From: Mortierella sp. BCC40632
Lineage: Eukaryota > Mortierellomycota > Mortierellomycetes > Mortierellales > Mortierellaceae
Assembly (NCBI GenBank): GCA_011634665.1
Contig: WAEK01000013.1
Location: 604,501-668,500 of the forward strand
Reading direction: 5' to 3'
DNA length: 64,000 nt
In this document: positions 1 to 9,794 of the stretch, one piece after another
Position numbering within the stretch: position 1 is the first letter of the stretch
Layout: each line of letters begins with the position of its first letter
Program-made: the position numbers and the translations under genes
Notes under the pieces: generated by a model
What the model saw: only the letters and a program-made list of their open reading frames with translations
Databases searched by the model: none
What the model was told of the DNA's origin: nothing

Positions 1-1409
1 TTTTGAAATATAGCCTTGATGTCCACTTGAGAAAAAAAAAAAAAAAAAGAAAACGAAACCGCTGACAAGATAATAACCTTGAGTGTTCGGCTTGATGAGA
101 CTGACTGGCAAACAGAAGTGTAAAACGTGTAACAAATGTTTTATACAATGTGTCATTCTTCTCGTCTCGACCTTTTGCTTCCACTTCAGGCGAGGAATTA
201 GCAGGCATCATTAAAAACAGGACAAGGAAAAAGACGGTGGGTCTAAACAAGCCGATTAGACACATACGCTGGACACATATTCTCCATTTCATCTGTTTTT
301 GTTTTTTCCATTCTTATTTTCGAGGATTATGCACGGTCCGTTGCACGGGGTTATTCTCCATTTCATCTGTTTTTGTTTTTTCCACTCTTATTTTCGTGGA
401 TTATGCATGGTCCGTTGCATGGGGTTACTGCGAAGGGAGCTGTTAATCCTCAAATAAGCAGCGCAAACGGAAGTCAAAAACAGGTGAGAAGGACAATACT
501 GCGAAGGGGGGTGTTAATCTTCAAAATAAGCAGCGCAATCTGAGGTCAAAAACATCTGAAATGGAGAAATAATAAAGCAGACTTGATTGCACTTTCTTGG
601 TCACCTTTTCTGTTGCAATCATCTCCGAAGGGCTGGGCTGTCCGCATTCGCGGAGCTGGCTTTTGCACACGACAACATAAATGGGATCAAATAAGCTCTT
701 TGAAAAGTCTTTTTTTTTTTTTTTTTTTTTTTTTTCCACCACTGGTGAGATCTTCAGCCAAACCTTCATGTGCCTACTTCTCCTATCAATCCCTTGGATC
801 GCATTCTAGCCATGTGAAACGCAGAACAAAAGACATCGACAATGCCCATCAACTCCTGGAGCGTGAACTCCTGAAGCTGGGCCACAACTTCCTGCAGCTT
901 TCCAAAGTCTCTTCAAATAAGCCCTTTCCAACTCCTTTCAACCTGTCGCCTTTTTCAAGTAGCCATTCTTATTCTTTTCATCGAAGGGTCACTCACTTTT
1001 TTTTTTGAAGGGTCACTTTTTTTTTTGAAGGGTCACTTTTCCTTTTTCGACCAAAAGACCATTTTCTTTTTGAAGGGTCATCTTGTCTATTGTTCGACCT
1101 TGCATTGATCTAAAAGTGCCGCCACAGCCATAATTTGCCTTTTGCGATGTGGAGAGATAAGAAAAAAGACCGCTGCCAAGAAGCCTAGTAGAAAGAGGTG
1201 GCCAGGTGTCTTGACAGTTGCTTGCTTGAGTCTGTTCTTGACCAGCTGCATCAAGTACTTGTGTCGGAGGGACTTGGTAGCGGTCTCTGCATCATCGACT
1301 CGTCTTTGGTTCCAATCCTTTTTGAATCTGCACCTCAAGTTCTTTAGGTGTGGACTCAATGATGGGCCTTGGCCATTGTTATCCAAATAAAAGTCTCTGA
1401 TGGATGTAA
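1..1409. other. Repeat-rich intergenic DNA, no intact gene
   Basis: This stretch holds tandem duplications (279-568), homopolymer runs (A at 31-48, T at 712-735) and short repeats of TTTTTGAAGGGTCACT type at about 990-1080. Open frames here are short and interrupted. The plus frame through about 1240-1570 reads like decayed coding sequence with two stops and could be a lost upstream part of the Fanzor-like gene, but I cannot assign it. Confidence 0.5.
279..568. repeat. Two adjacent tandem duplications
   Basis: A roughly 74-bp unit beginning ATTCTCCATTTCATCTG occurs at 279-352 and again at 353-426 with a few substitutions. It is directly followed by a second roughly 71-bp duplication beginning ACTGCGAAGG at 427 and 498, sharing the core AAGCAGCGCAA. 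The end of the second array (about 551-570, ATCTGAAATGGAGAAAT) is an imperfect inverted copy of the start of the first (TCTCCATTTCA), so the block has diverged inverted ends. Confidence 0.7.
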
Positions 1410-1433
1410 ATCGGTCCTGGTCATCCTTGTTGC

Positions 1434-2120
1434 TTGGTTCGTACCGCCAAACTACAGCGACGGTTTGTCAGTCGTCAGGGTAGAGAGGGATCGATTGTGG
1501 CGACTAGGCAAGTGTTGCAGGTGGATGGGTACTGCAGCGAGTGTCAAAGATACCACCTTCCGCGAGGCATAAGAGCAGAACCATTGGAGCATGTCGCCGA
1601 GTGTCCCAAGAGAAAGGTAGTTATGCTTCCGATTATGCTGACGGGGACAGTGGGGACATGTGTAGGGTCTAGGATAGGAGGAGATGCACGGCGTGGAGGC
1701 AACAAGTTGCGAAAGGAACATGGTCGGTACTGCCCCGTGTCGATGACGGACGAGTATCAGACGAGCAAGACATGCGTGTTTTGCTTTCTACGAATGGAGC
1801 TTGGACGGTCGAGGAGGGTAGTGAATGGAGTGAGGAGGATGGTGAGGGTTCATGGGGCGGTAGAGTGCGTTAACTCAGAGTGTCCATCGTTCAAGGTCGG
1901 CTACACGATGAAGGGACGAGACCAAAGTGCGGCGATGGAGATAGCGATATCAGGAGCGTCAATTCTACTCGACCAGAATCCACTCCCACCATTCTCAAGG
2001 GCTTCCCAGGACGACGTCCTTTCTGCAATCCAAGAACGCCAGTCAGATACTGGATCGAAACAGCCTCCAACATCTATGCAGATGCAATGGTGTCCCCCGG
2101 TAGAGTCGGGACAATGGTGA
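1434..2120 (+). CDS. Fanzor/TnpB-like RNA-guided nuclease, C-terminal part
   Basis: The open frame carries the C-terminal signature of eukaryotic TnpB relatives (Fanzor, IS605 OrfB-like). About residues 71-83 read GTVGTCVGSRIGG, then DEYQTSKTCVFC at 106-117, a second cysteine pair C145/C150, and GRDQSAAMEIA at 161-171. In this family the four cysteines form a zinc ribbon inserted in the RuvC fold, and the Asp of the final motif (D163 here) is the RuvC-III catalytic residue. The RuvC-I and RuvC-II motifs and the N-terminal wedge/REC-like part are not found upstream in an intact frame, so this is a fragment, a 5'-decayed copy, or the last exon of an unrecognised multi-exon gene. The frame opens after a stop at 1407-1409 and has no early ATG; the first in-frame ATG is at 1623. 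A GTGAGT donor at 2117 could join to TTTCAG at 2241-2244, replacing the stop by a few residues. Neighbouring tandem repeats fit a mobile origin. The family call rests on motif order alone. Confidence 0.6.
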   Translation: MVRTAKLQRRFVSRQGREGSIVATRQVLQVDGYCSECQRYHLPRGIRAEPLEHVAECPKRKVVMLPIMLTGTVGTCVGSRIGGDARRGGNKLRKEHGRYCPVSMTDEYQTSKTCVFCFLRMELGRSRRVVNGVRRMVRVHGAVECVNSECPSFKVGYTMKGRDQSAAMEIAISGASILLDQNPLPPFSRASQDDVLSAIQERQSDTGSKQPPTSMQMQWCPPVESGQW

Positions 2121-2256
2121 GTACAAAAATCTCTTTTGCATGCATTCTTTTCTTCCTCTTGCTGCATGATCTAATTTTTAATTTTTTGTTTGCGATAATA
2201 TTTGAGTAGACCATTGTTGTGTAACTACTATGCTCGCCTTTCAGGGTGTCCACATT

Positions 2257-2455
2257 AATTCTCCAGACCGTTTCTGTCACCTCTCATGTCGTGCTAAGAC
2301 AAGCATTGTCCCTTTGGATACGTCACTGATTACGGTATTTACATGGGTATCAAGGCTCCTCATGGGCTATGAGCATCCAAGACCTCCTCCATTGATTTTC
2401 CTATCTCACATATTTTGCCCAATTTCTTTTCTTCTCCAGTCTACCGTCCCTTCAG
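2257..2455. other. Short intergenic gap
   Basis: Nothing recognised between the Fanzor-like fragment and the convergent 3' end of the DUF4112 gene. Confidence 0.4.
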
Positions 2456-4042
2456 CTAATGTCGTTTCTTTGGTCTTCTTCTCTCCTTTCGACACAATCT
2501 CGGATGGTTTGTTAATCGCCTAGATGGTTCTTGGAACTGCATTCTGGGTGGTGCAGAACTTGAGTTTTCTAAGCGTGGGGTTGTCCCTTTTTCGTGGAGC
2601 CTAGGATAACAATCACGTTTACCTGTTGTCATCAAAGAATGAGGCCTCATTGTACAGTCTTTCTTTTTCTCCCTTCTTCTATTGCTGCCATAATTGCTAT
2701 TACTGACACCACCCTTGCCGGAGAGATCGACTTTGGTCTTGTTAATTGGAGCAGGATTTTCCCGAGTGGGACATTCGGCTTGATTCGGATGACTGAAGCT
2801 GCTGTGCATCAATCCATTCTCCTGGACAAAAGCTCGCGTATATTGATCTGCGTGTTGTACAATAAGCCGTTCTCCAGCGTGGACGATTCGAAGGTTCCCA
2901 CGAAAGTAGGCCAGGCGAAAGAGGCAACCAACTGGATAGACTAGTCCTATCTGTTGGAAGTGGGGGGGGGGCAAAAAGGTACTCAAGTTGAGCAAGACAG
3001 GGTACCAGTGGCTGTTATCTTGTTGTTGTTGACCAAAAGGGATCGACAAAGGAGAGATCGCTATTTTAGAACACAAGGAAACACACAAAGAGCTTACAAA
3101 GAGATCCCAGATCAAGTACATGGACATTGTTCGTCTCAGGGTCAATAGATCGGTATGCGGAACCTTGATCTTTGAGAGAGGTCGATAGATCTTGAAGTAT
3201 GCGATCAAGATATGAGTAAAACAGCCGACCAACGGAACTAGCCCTAAAGGAGGGCATGGTAAGGGGAAAAGAATGAATAAATGAAAAGCGGAATGTCCAA
3301 CAAAAAAAAAAAAAAAAAAAGGCACCAGTAACTTACCCAAAAAGAATGCCAGACCAATAGACCGCGCATATTCTTGAGCACCCTGTCTCGATAAATCGCC
3401 CTCCCAGCCGGATACAAACGACCCAGAAGAAGAGCTCAAAGTACTTGAACGAGAACTGACGGTTGTCCTTGTCCATGTCCTGGCATCAACTGACGTTCCA
3501 CGAGTCCCACTTTGGATCTCCGATGTCCATCCTCTGGCTTCCTCGACACGTGCATCGGCTCCATGGCTCATAAGAATCCTCTTTTCTTCCAAAGCTGAGC
3601 CATCTAATAACTTCGCCCAGTCCCGTGCCTGCTGCAAGAGGGCGTAGTTGATTCGAAGCTCCTCCTCACGGGGATCCGATAATGTCTCTTCTGCATAAGC
3701 TGGACTCAATCCTATCTCGGCCCTTTCTTCTATTGTCCTCGATAAAGTCGTTGAGAGAGTTGTCCCGACAGTCGATTGCATCTCAGACTCGGCGCGACAC
3801 TGTTGTCTGCGCAATGAAAAAGTAGGAGCGGTGCTCTGATATCGACTTGGCGTGGGTGGATGACCTGTTTCGGCGCAGACAAGGTTGTTGCATTGGTAGG
3901 TTCGAAGGGGACTGTATCTTGGCGCGGGAACGGCAAGTCGGCGCCACCATTTTCGCCGAGATCGATCAGTGGTCTCTTCCGAGAGCAAAGGCCAAAGCTC
4001 TGCTTGTTGTGACCTGTCCATGATGTCTACTCGGGTGTACAT
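2456..4042 (-). CDS. DUF4112 family membrane protein
   Basis: Three exons on the minus strand (4042-3337, 3243-3098, 2950-2456) join in phase to give 448 residues. Donors are GTAAGT and GTAAGC; acceptors are CTTTAG and CCAACAG. The N-terminal ~200 residues are polar with a Ser-rich stretch. Residues of about 225-305 form two hydrophobic segments with the DUF4112 layout: GLVPLVGCF, then a basic loop with LRRTMSMYLIWDLF, then GLVYPVGCLFRLAYFRGNLR. Family members usually have Gly-Asp where this protein has Gly-Cys in both repeats. The C-terminus is basic (RRRPKKRH). The function of DUF4112 proteins is unknown; the topology suggests a small integral membrane protein. The start could be the ATG at 4042 or the in-frame ATG at 4021. 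The leader strand upstream is a CT-rich tract (about 4100-4200). Confidence 0.75.
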   Translation of the reverse strand: MYTRVDIMDRSQQAELWPLLSEETTDRSRRKWWRRLAVPAPRYSPLRTYQCNNLVCAETGHPPTPSRYQSTAPTFSLRRQQCRAESEMQSTVGTTLSTTLSRTIEERAEIGLSPAYAEETLSDPREEELRINYALLQQARDWAKLLDGSALEEKRILMSHGADARVEEARGWTSEIQSGTRGTSVDARTWTRTTVSSRSSTLSSSSGSFVSGWEGDLSRQGAQEYARSIGLAFFLGKLLVPFFFFFFVGHSAFHLFILFPLPCPPLGLVPLVGCFTHILIAYFKIYRPLSKIKVPHTDLLTLRRTMSMYLIWDLFVSSLCVSLCSKIAISPLSIPFGQQQQDNSHWYPVLLNLSTFLPPPHFQQIGLVYPVGCLFRLAYFRGNLRIVHAGERLIVQHADQYTRAFVQENGLMHSSFSHPNQAECPTRENPAPINKTKVDLSGKGGVSNSNYGSNRRREKKKDCTMRPHSLMTTGKRDCYPRLHEKGTTPRLENSSSAPPRMQFQEPSRRLTNHPRLCRKERRRPKKRH

Positions 4043-4104
4043 GCGTGTGAGAGTAGGTTGATGAGAGATTGAGGGCCGGTATAAGAGGAGAGTATGAGTG
4101 CGAG

Positions 4105-4137
<33 letters not shown>

Positions 4138-4902
4138 AAAGAGGCAAGAGAAAGAATGAGAAAGAGAAAGAAAAGGAAAGGGAAAAGGAGAAGGGAGCAA
4201 AGAGTACTTTGACTTGAATGTACCGCAAAGAGTAGTGCTTCGAGCCAAGCCGATGAAGAAGGTGTCTCTGTCACAGAGTGTGGTACGGTGTGTTGGATGC
4301 AAGGCTCCGCACTCAGGTAAGGCTCTTGGTAGAGAACCACTGTGGAGACAACTGCGGCGATGACAGGGGGAAAAGGAGGATAGGAGTTATTGTCGTGTTG
4401 TTCGAGGTGGCGGAAATTATAATGTGTGAGAGAAAGAAAGAAAGATAAAGAGAGGAGTCGAGCAAAGGAAGAGGTTCGCCTCTCCAACTGAAGACCCGGC
4501 AATAGGACCCTATTTATGTCGCAGGAAGGGGGTCTCCAATAAGGCGCACATCCTGATCGGGTTTACACCGGCCCTTTTCTACTGCCTTTTGCAGGCCTTT
4601 CTGGCCAGCAATAGTTATTATTAACCCTGACAAGAGCGGCTTGTTGCTGGATTGTCCCCTGCTCGCCTCAGTTCAGGCCATACCCAAAAGATTCAAGTAT
4701 ACATGGAGAAAGTAAACGTAACTGCCATTGTCGTCCCATGACCTTGACGCGATCAGTCTGGCTAGTAGCGCAGTAGTCTCTTTGTGCACTCGATTTTTCC
4801 TCAATGGCGTAGATCTGCAGGGACTTTGGGGATAAATACATGCAGTTCATTTCTATTGCAGTTATTGGCTGTAGGATGGCGCAATGGGCGCGTCTAATAT
4901 CT
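4043..4902. other. Intergenic: promoter-side CT tract, no gene
   Basis: 4095-4200 is a GAAA/GA-rich tract (CT-rich on the coding strand of the DUF4112 gene). The minus frame reads through it as artificial Ser/Phe/Leu runs, which I do not regard as coding. The remainder to the DUF455 stop codon shows no supported gene. Confidence 0.5.
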
Positions 4903-5742
4903 CTATACGTTTATCTCGGATTTTGGTTTTCCATCTGACTCCTCTGGTACGACTGGTGCGGTCGTTGCAGCCGCAGCCGCAGCCTTTGCAGCCAACTCAG
5001 CCTTCTCTGTTCTGGTCAATGCACGACGTCCTGAAGAGGGCTTGAACCCTGTCCGTTCACGAACAACAACCAGGGGTTCATACCATCCTCGCGATAACCC
5101 ACCTTTCTCTCGATCTACTGTATTAAATGGGGGCTTGAGTGATCCTTTGAAGTACTGAACCACAACCTCCTGGAACCGTTTCCGTCGCTGGGCCTCTGCA
5201 GGATCGACAATCTCTTCCTTGACCTCGGATCCCGATTCTGTCTCATAAGCTGGTGGAACTTGTCGAAACTCGTACAACTCCTGCTCATCCATCTCGGGAG
5301 CAAGTCCATCGTCGCCAAGGTTTCCCTCTGCATTTGACCCTGATGCTCCAAAGGCCTCTCCTTGTCCAGAGGATTGCTCTCCAGAGTCTCCAGGAGAGCC
5401 AACGCCCTCATGTCGTTTGAGTAGATAGCAGAACCACCGATGACCAATCTGAACATGAGTGACTTCGTCCTCGTGAATCTTTTTCAACATCTCGGCCGAA
5501 TCGAGATCTTCGCTTCTCTCAAACCGAGCAATAGTCGCTGGGTTCACGTCCAGACCACGCGATTCGATAGTCATATGAACGACAGCCATTCGAGCCAAGG
5601 CAGACTTGGCAGTGTCTGTACAAGAGTCCCAGATCGAAGCATGAACAGGAAGATCTCCATAATGTGCTCCCTGGTCTTCCAGCCGGTCGTTTAACCATTT
5701 GAAATGCTGAAGTGATGAAATGGCCCGATTAGTCCACAAGCA

Positions 5743-5785
<43 letters not shown>

Positions 5786-6602
5786 TCAATATCCATTTTG
5801 CTCCGCAAGACCAGGAACCCTTTCTTTTCATTTCCCCCCTCTCCCTTCATCGTACCTTGGACTCATCACAAGCCATTTGTACAAAGTCGTCAAAGAACCG
5901 GTTAGGCATCACAAACTCCTGATCCTGCTCATCCTTGATTTCTCCCTTGAGCATGGTTCCAGCAGTCGCCTGGGTGTAGTATCCAAATCTGGCCATGTTA
6001 TCTAGAGCAGTGTCGATGGCCCATTGTTCAACATTGGCGAGTGCTATGGAAGAGAGATAAGACCACAAGGTTGGGTAGTTGGATGCAAACGGTTGCAAAA
6101 AAAAAAAAACCGTTAGGGATCAAAAAAAAAAAAAAAAAAAAAATTCTCTTTTCTCTCATACCATGAAGGATTGCAATTCTGCTTGCTATTTGATAAAAGT
6201 CAGGATGGATCAATTAGTTCAATCGAAGATGACCTCTTACAAAAGGACACACGAACGACTATTTCTTTCCGATAAAAATAAGGCGTGACCCCCCCCCCCT
6301 TCAAACGTACACAGAGAACCAGCTCTGCCAACCTTGACTCCATATCCTGGACGGACAAACTCGAGTGAATCCGGTCGCAGAGGGATATCGGGTGGAGTTG
6401 CTCTTCCGATGGCAAGGCTCTTCTTGGTTGGGTCTTTTCTGGCCTGGATGCACTCGCGCCATTGCTCGCCAAGAAGTAATGTCAGATCGGCCTTTTCGAT
6501 CGGATCGACCGTGTGCATGATGTGGACACATTTCTCAAGCAGGGAGTCACAGCCCTGGGGGAACTGTGGGACAATGGGTGGAGTATCCTCGATCGCACCC
6601 AT
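4903..6602 (-). CDS. DUF455 ferritin-like domain protein
   Basis: Four exons (6602-6311, 6185-6162, 6043-5856, 5706-4903) join to 435 residues. Exon 2 is only 24 nt, and its inclusion restores SRIAILHALANVEQWAID across three exons. The DUF455 core runs from about residue 95 to 255: the LANVEQWAIDTALD helix, FVQMACDESKHFKWLNDRL, YGDLPVH, MTIESRGLD and IHEDEVTHVQIG. The Glu and ExxH patterns on successive helices are those of ferritin-like di-metal proteins, a group that includes tRNA hydroxylase-like enzymes. The exact substrate of DUF455 proteins is not known to me. The C-terminal ~170 residues are an acidic, Gly/Ser-rich, then Ala-rich extension outside the domain. The intron at 5855-5707 contains an uninterrupted run of 40 T (5745-5784). 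Confidence 0.85.
5745..5784. repeat. T40 homopolymer inside an intron
   Basis: Forty consecutive T on the plus strand (A40 in the pre-mRNA) within intron 3 of the DUF455 gene, about 38 nt from the 3' splice site. Confidence 0.9.
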
Positions 6603-6910
6603 TTGTAATAGCTTTTTGAAAAGGTGAAGTGGGAAAGAGAGAGAGAGAGAAGATGAGAAGATGAGAGGATGAGGATGAGAACGAGAGATCTGCCAATGGC
6701 TGTGACTCTTGTGTCACCACTTGTCAAAGATTGGGTCGATTTAGTCTTTTATTGGGTAGAGGGGGTGGGGAGGGGGTAACGAGCTATATCAAAAAAAATA
6801 TAAAAAAAAAGAGACCAGGATGGACTTGCGCGCGCGGGAAGGAGAAAAGAGATGCCAATGACGATGATAAGTAGAGAACGATGCTTGTTGTTGGCTAAGT
6901 GTCGCTTCCT

Positions 6911-8064
6911 TTACATGTCGTCCATAGCACGGAGAGTCTCCTCCAATTCTGCCTTTGCCTTATTGCGCTCCTCAGTGAGCTTATCCAAGGTGTCCTCAAG
7001 CTTTTCCTTCTCAGACTCGGCCTGCTTGAGCTTGCGCTCCTGCTCCTCAGACTTCAACTCGAGTTCACGGAGCCTAAGTGGGTAGGGAAAGAATAAAGAG
7101 AGTGGCCATGGTAAGTTTTTGGGGACTCCAAAAGATGGGGGAAGGAGGAGGAAGAGGAGGAGGGTTCAGGTGGGATGATCCGTCCTCCACACGTTCACAA
7201 AGGACATTCCTCTCCTTGTCCAGGTTAAGAATAGCAAAAAGCAGTCCATCGAGAGTATGAGCATTGGCAAGAGCAAAAGGGAGAGCATAGGGGAGCGTCT
7301 AAAATAACAGAGCCGAGTGGTTCTGAAAGGATAGGGCTTCCCTCGGGCACCCTTGCTCATTGGTTTCTCAGGTAACAAGAGTTACTCTCTCTTTCTCTCT
7401 CTCTCTCTCTCCCCTTCTGTTACTCGAACAATGCACAGCCGAGAAGAGAAAAAGAGAGAAAGGGATAGAACAAGGACTGTGTCGCTTTCAGGCCCAAAGA
7501 TGTTGAGAGCAACAACATCTCAATTGCAAGGAGAAAGACCGCCAAATTGAATCATGGCCTCCTTCTCCTGCAAGGTCCAACCACAAACACGGACTGTATC
7601 CCAACAACAACAATAGAGAGCACGCGATGTTACATACTTGGTCTTTGATTCAGTGCTGCTGGCCTCAGACTTCTCGAGCTGGGACTCGAGCAAAGCGACA
7701 CGGTGGTTAGCAGAGATGAGCTCTTGATCTTTAGCAGTGATTTCAGTCTTGGAAGTGGCCAAATCGCGCTCCAACTCCTCGACCCTGCTCTGGGCGGCAT
7801 CGGCCTCAGCGCGGATGCTGGCGAGTTTCTATCAAGAATAAAGGAAAGCGAAAGAAGAAGAAGAAAAAAAATGACTGTCAATTGTCTGGACGGAGGAAAG
7901 AAGGAGAGAAGAATAATAACAGTAAAAAAGGGGTAGAGTCGGCCGATAACCCGAGACGCGTGTGAAATGTGCATGTCGATTATCTGCGCTGGAGATAGGG
8001 AATAGAGAGGGGGACGACGACGACAACAACGACGACGACGACACAGAAACACGAGGAGGCCCTT

Positions 8065-8147
<83 letters not shown>

Positions 8148-8633
8148 CTCTTTCCCGAGATCGTCCCAACGAATCGAACGAATCCCTGCAGAGATGGAGA
8201 GGGAGAAGGAAGGGGGGATTATTCGACACCGATGAATTGCCGCAGCTGCATTGTTCATGCCAAGACTGGCCGTTGAGTATTCTTTTTTTTTTTTTCGCTC
8301 TCTAGTAATGGAGATTGGCCTCCTTTCCCATCGAGCAAACTATCCGGATTGCGAAGGACTGCAAAGGGATGCCAAAAAGATGCGCAGACAAGTCTTGGAC
8401 GGGTCCCACGTTCCTGAATCGGCAGGTGCACGACACGGGCTGATTTGTCTCGCGTCTTTTTTTTTTTTTGTGTGTGTGTTTTTTCTTATAAGCCAGGGGC
8501 GGGTCAAATGTCCAGGCGAGAAAGAAAGGGACACTTGGAGAAAGATGGAGAGAAAGAAAAAAAGGAAAGGAGCAAGGACACGGAGAGGAGACAAACAAGG
8601 ACGGAGGTAACTTACTTCCTTGAACTTTTCCAT
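6911..8633 (-). CDS. Tropomyosin (short form)
   Basis: Exons 8633-8616, 7828-7638 and 7073-6911 join in phase to a 123-residue, almost wholly alpha-helical protein. It starts MEKFKEKLASIRAEADAAQ and ends AKAELEETLRAMDDM, with a continuous heptad pattern and no Pro or Gly. This is the pattern of fungal tropomyosins, which are parallel coiled coils that polymerise along actin cables, stabilise them and regulate myosin and formin activity at the contractile ring and hyphal tip. Fungal tropomyosins are usually about 160 residues (four actin periods) or 199. This model is about one ~40-residue period shorter, and the missing part lies exactly at the 564-nt intron 7637-7074. I searched that intron for a phase-compatible coiled-coil exon and found none, so either the protein really spans three actins or an exon is hidden or damaged. 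TATAAA lies at 8746-8741, about 110 bp upstream of the ATG. Confidence 0.75.
8069..8146. repeat. (CT)n microsatellite in tropomyosin intron 1
   Basis: An almost perfect CT dinucleotide run of about 39 units (GA in the pre-mRNA). The Arg-Glu and Ser-Leu open frames through it are artefacts of the repeat. Confidence 0.9.
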
Positions 8634-8740
8634 TATGAATGTAAAGAGATGGGGTGGAGGTGTGTGTGTGGGAGAGAGTTGGTTTGGAAGTGGGAGAGAG
8701 AAAGATGATGATGTGTCGTTTCGATGGACTGCTGACGCTC

Positions 8741-8746
8741 TTTATA
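8741..8746 (-). promoter_or_regulatory. TATA box of the tropomyosin gene
   Basis: TATAAA on the minus strand (GTATAAAG context), about 108 bp upstream of the tropomyosin ATG at 8633. Assigned by motif and distance only. Confidence 0.5.
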
Positions 8747-8915
8747 CACGGTTCGTTGGGCCTGCGTAAGATGAAAAGAGCGCATCTGCAGTGCAGTGCT
8801 CTCACTGGCTCAAGGTTAATTTGGCACTCACTTTAGAGAGGTTCTATTATTACAACGGGGCTATTTTGTGCGTGGCCCGTCGTTCGTTCGTCTGCTGCTG
8901 GGGATGGAGGGAGGG

Positions 8916-8949
<34 letters not shown>

Positions 8950-9170
8950 CACCTGCGGTGGAGAGCCTCGCGACTTTTCTGGTCCTGTCCTTCTTTGGCC
9001 CGGCTCCTCCTCACCCCACCCCTGCTCTCCCTTTCGACAGCAGTACCGAAAAGAGTCGGGATCAGAGACGGAGCTAGCTAGGATGGGTTTCCTAGCTAGT
9101 TTTCCTGTTGCCTTGAGAAAGAGAGAAAGAGAAAGAGAGAGAGAGATAGAGCAAGAGAGAAAAGATCGCA

Positions 9171-9208
<38 letters not shown>

Positions 9209-9332
9209 AAGAAAAAAAAAAGAGGAATTTGCCCAATCGTGCACGCGTCTCCTCCCCAGTCCCTCACCTCGAATCACAGGGACGAACCGCAGTCGGCGAA
9301 CTGCCTTCACTTTGCTTTTTTTTCTTCCTTCT

Positions 9333-9368
<36 letters not shown>

Positions 9369-9794
9369 TCCCACCCAATCCACCTCTCTCTGTCTTTCTT
9401 TCTCTCTTTCTCTCTTTCTCTTTTTCTTCTTTTTTTTTTTTTTTTTTTCTTTTTCTACCAGTTCATCTCTTCTTCATTCTTGCATCCATCTCATTCTGAA
9501 TCACTCTTGCCATTTCACACTGCCATTTCCCTTTTTTATCTTTTTTTGATTCTCTCCATCTTTCCGTTGCCTTTGCCCAGTCTTTTATTTCTCTCCCCCA
9601 GTCGTCGTCTACTGCTCTGGGTGTTCATACAACCAGCACTCTGTCACGCTCCTCAGTTACACAGGGCCTGAAATCCAGAGTCCGACTGCGAGCTCTCTCA
9701 TTCTACCTTTTTTTTTTGTCCACAATTGTTCTCGTCGCTTCTCTGTCTGCATCTCCTTCTCTACCCGGTGTGAGCTATCCTCTCATACTCCATC
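8747..9794. other. Divergent promoter region full of GA/CT tracts
   Basis: Between the divergent tropomyosin and EF3 genes lie (GA)n at about 8919-8949, GA-rich DNA at 9117-9210, (CT)n at 9338-9364 and a CT/T-rich stretch to about 9475. The last of these lies on the coding strand upstream of EF3, as in many strongly expressed fungal genes. No coding sequence is supported. Confidence 0.6.

Noticed and set aside
4027..4502. Ser/Phe/Leu-rich minus ORFs upstream of the DUF4112 gene
   Set aside because: They run through a GAAA/GA-rich leader; the conserved protein starts at 4042 or 4021.
7181..7240. Possible tropomyosin exon ERNVLCERVED
   Set aside because: Coiled-coil-like, but incompatible in phase with the flanking exons and without a convincing donor.
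7530..7580. Possible tropomyosin exon EKEAMIQF
   Set aside because: Its phase does not fit the preceding exon; joining gives an immediate stop.
7980..8258. Long Arg-Glu / Ser-Leu repeat ORFs
   Set aside because: They are frames opened by the (CT)n microsatellite inside tropomyosin intron 1, with no other coding signal.
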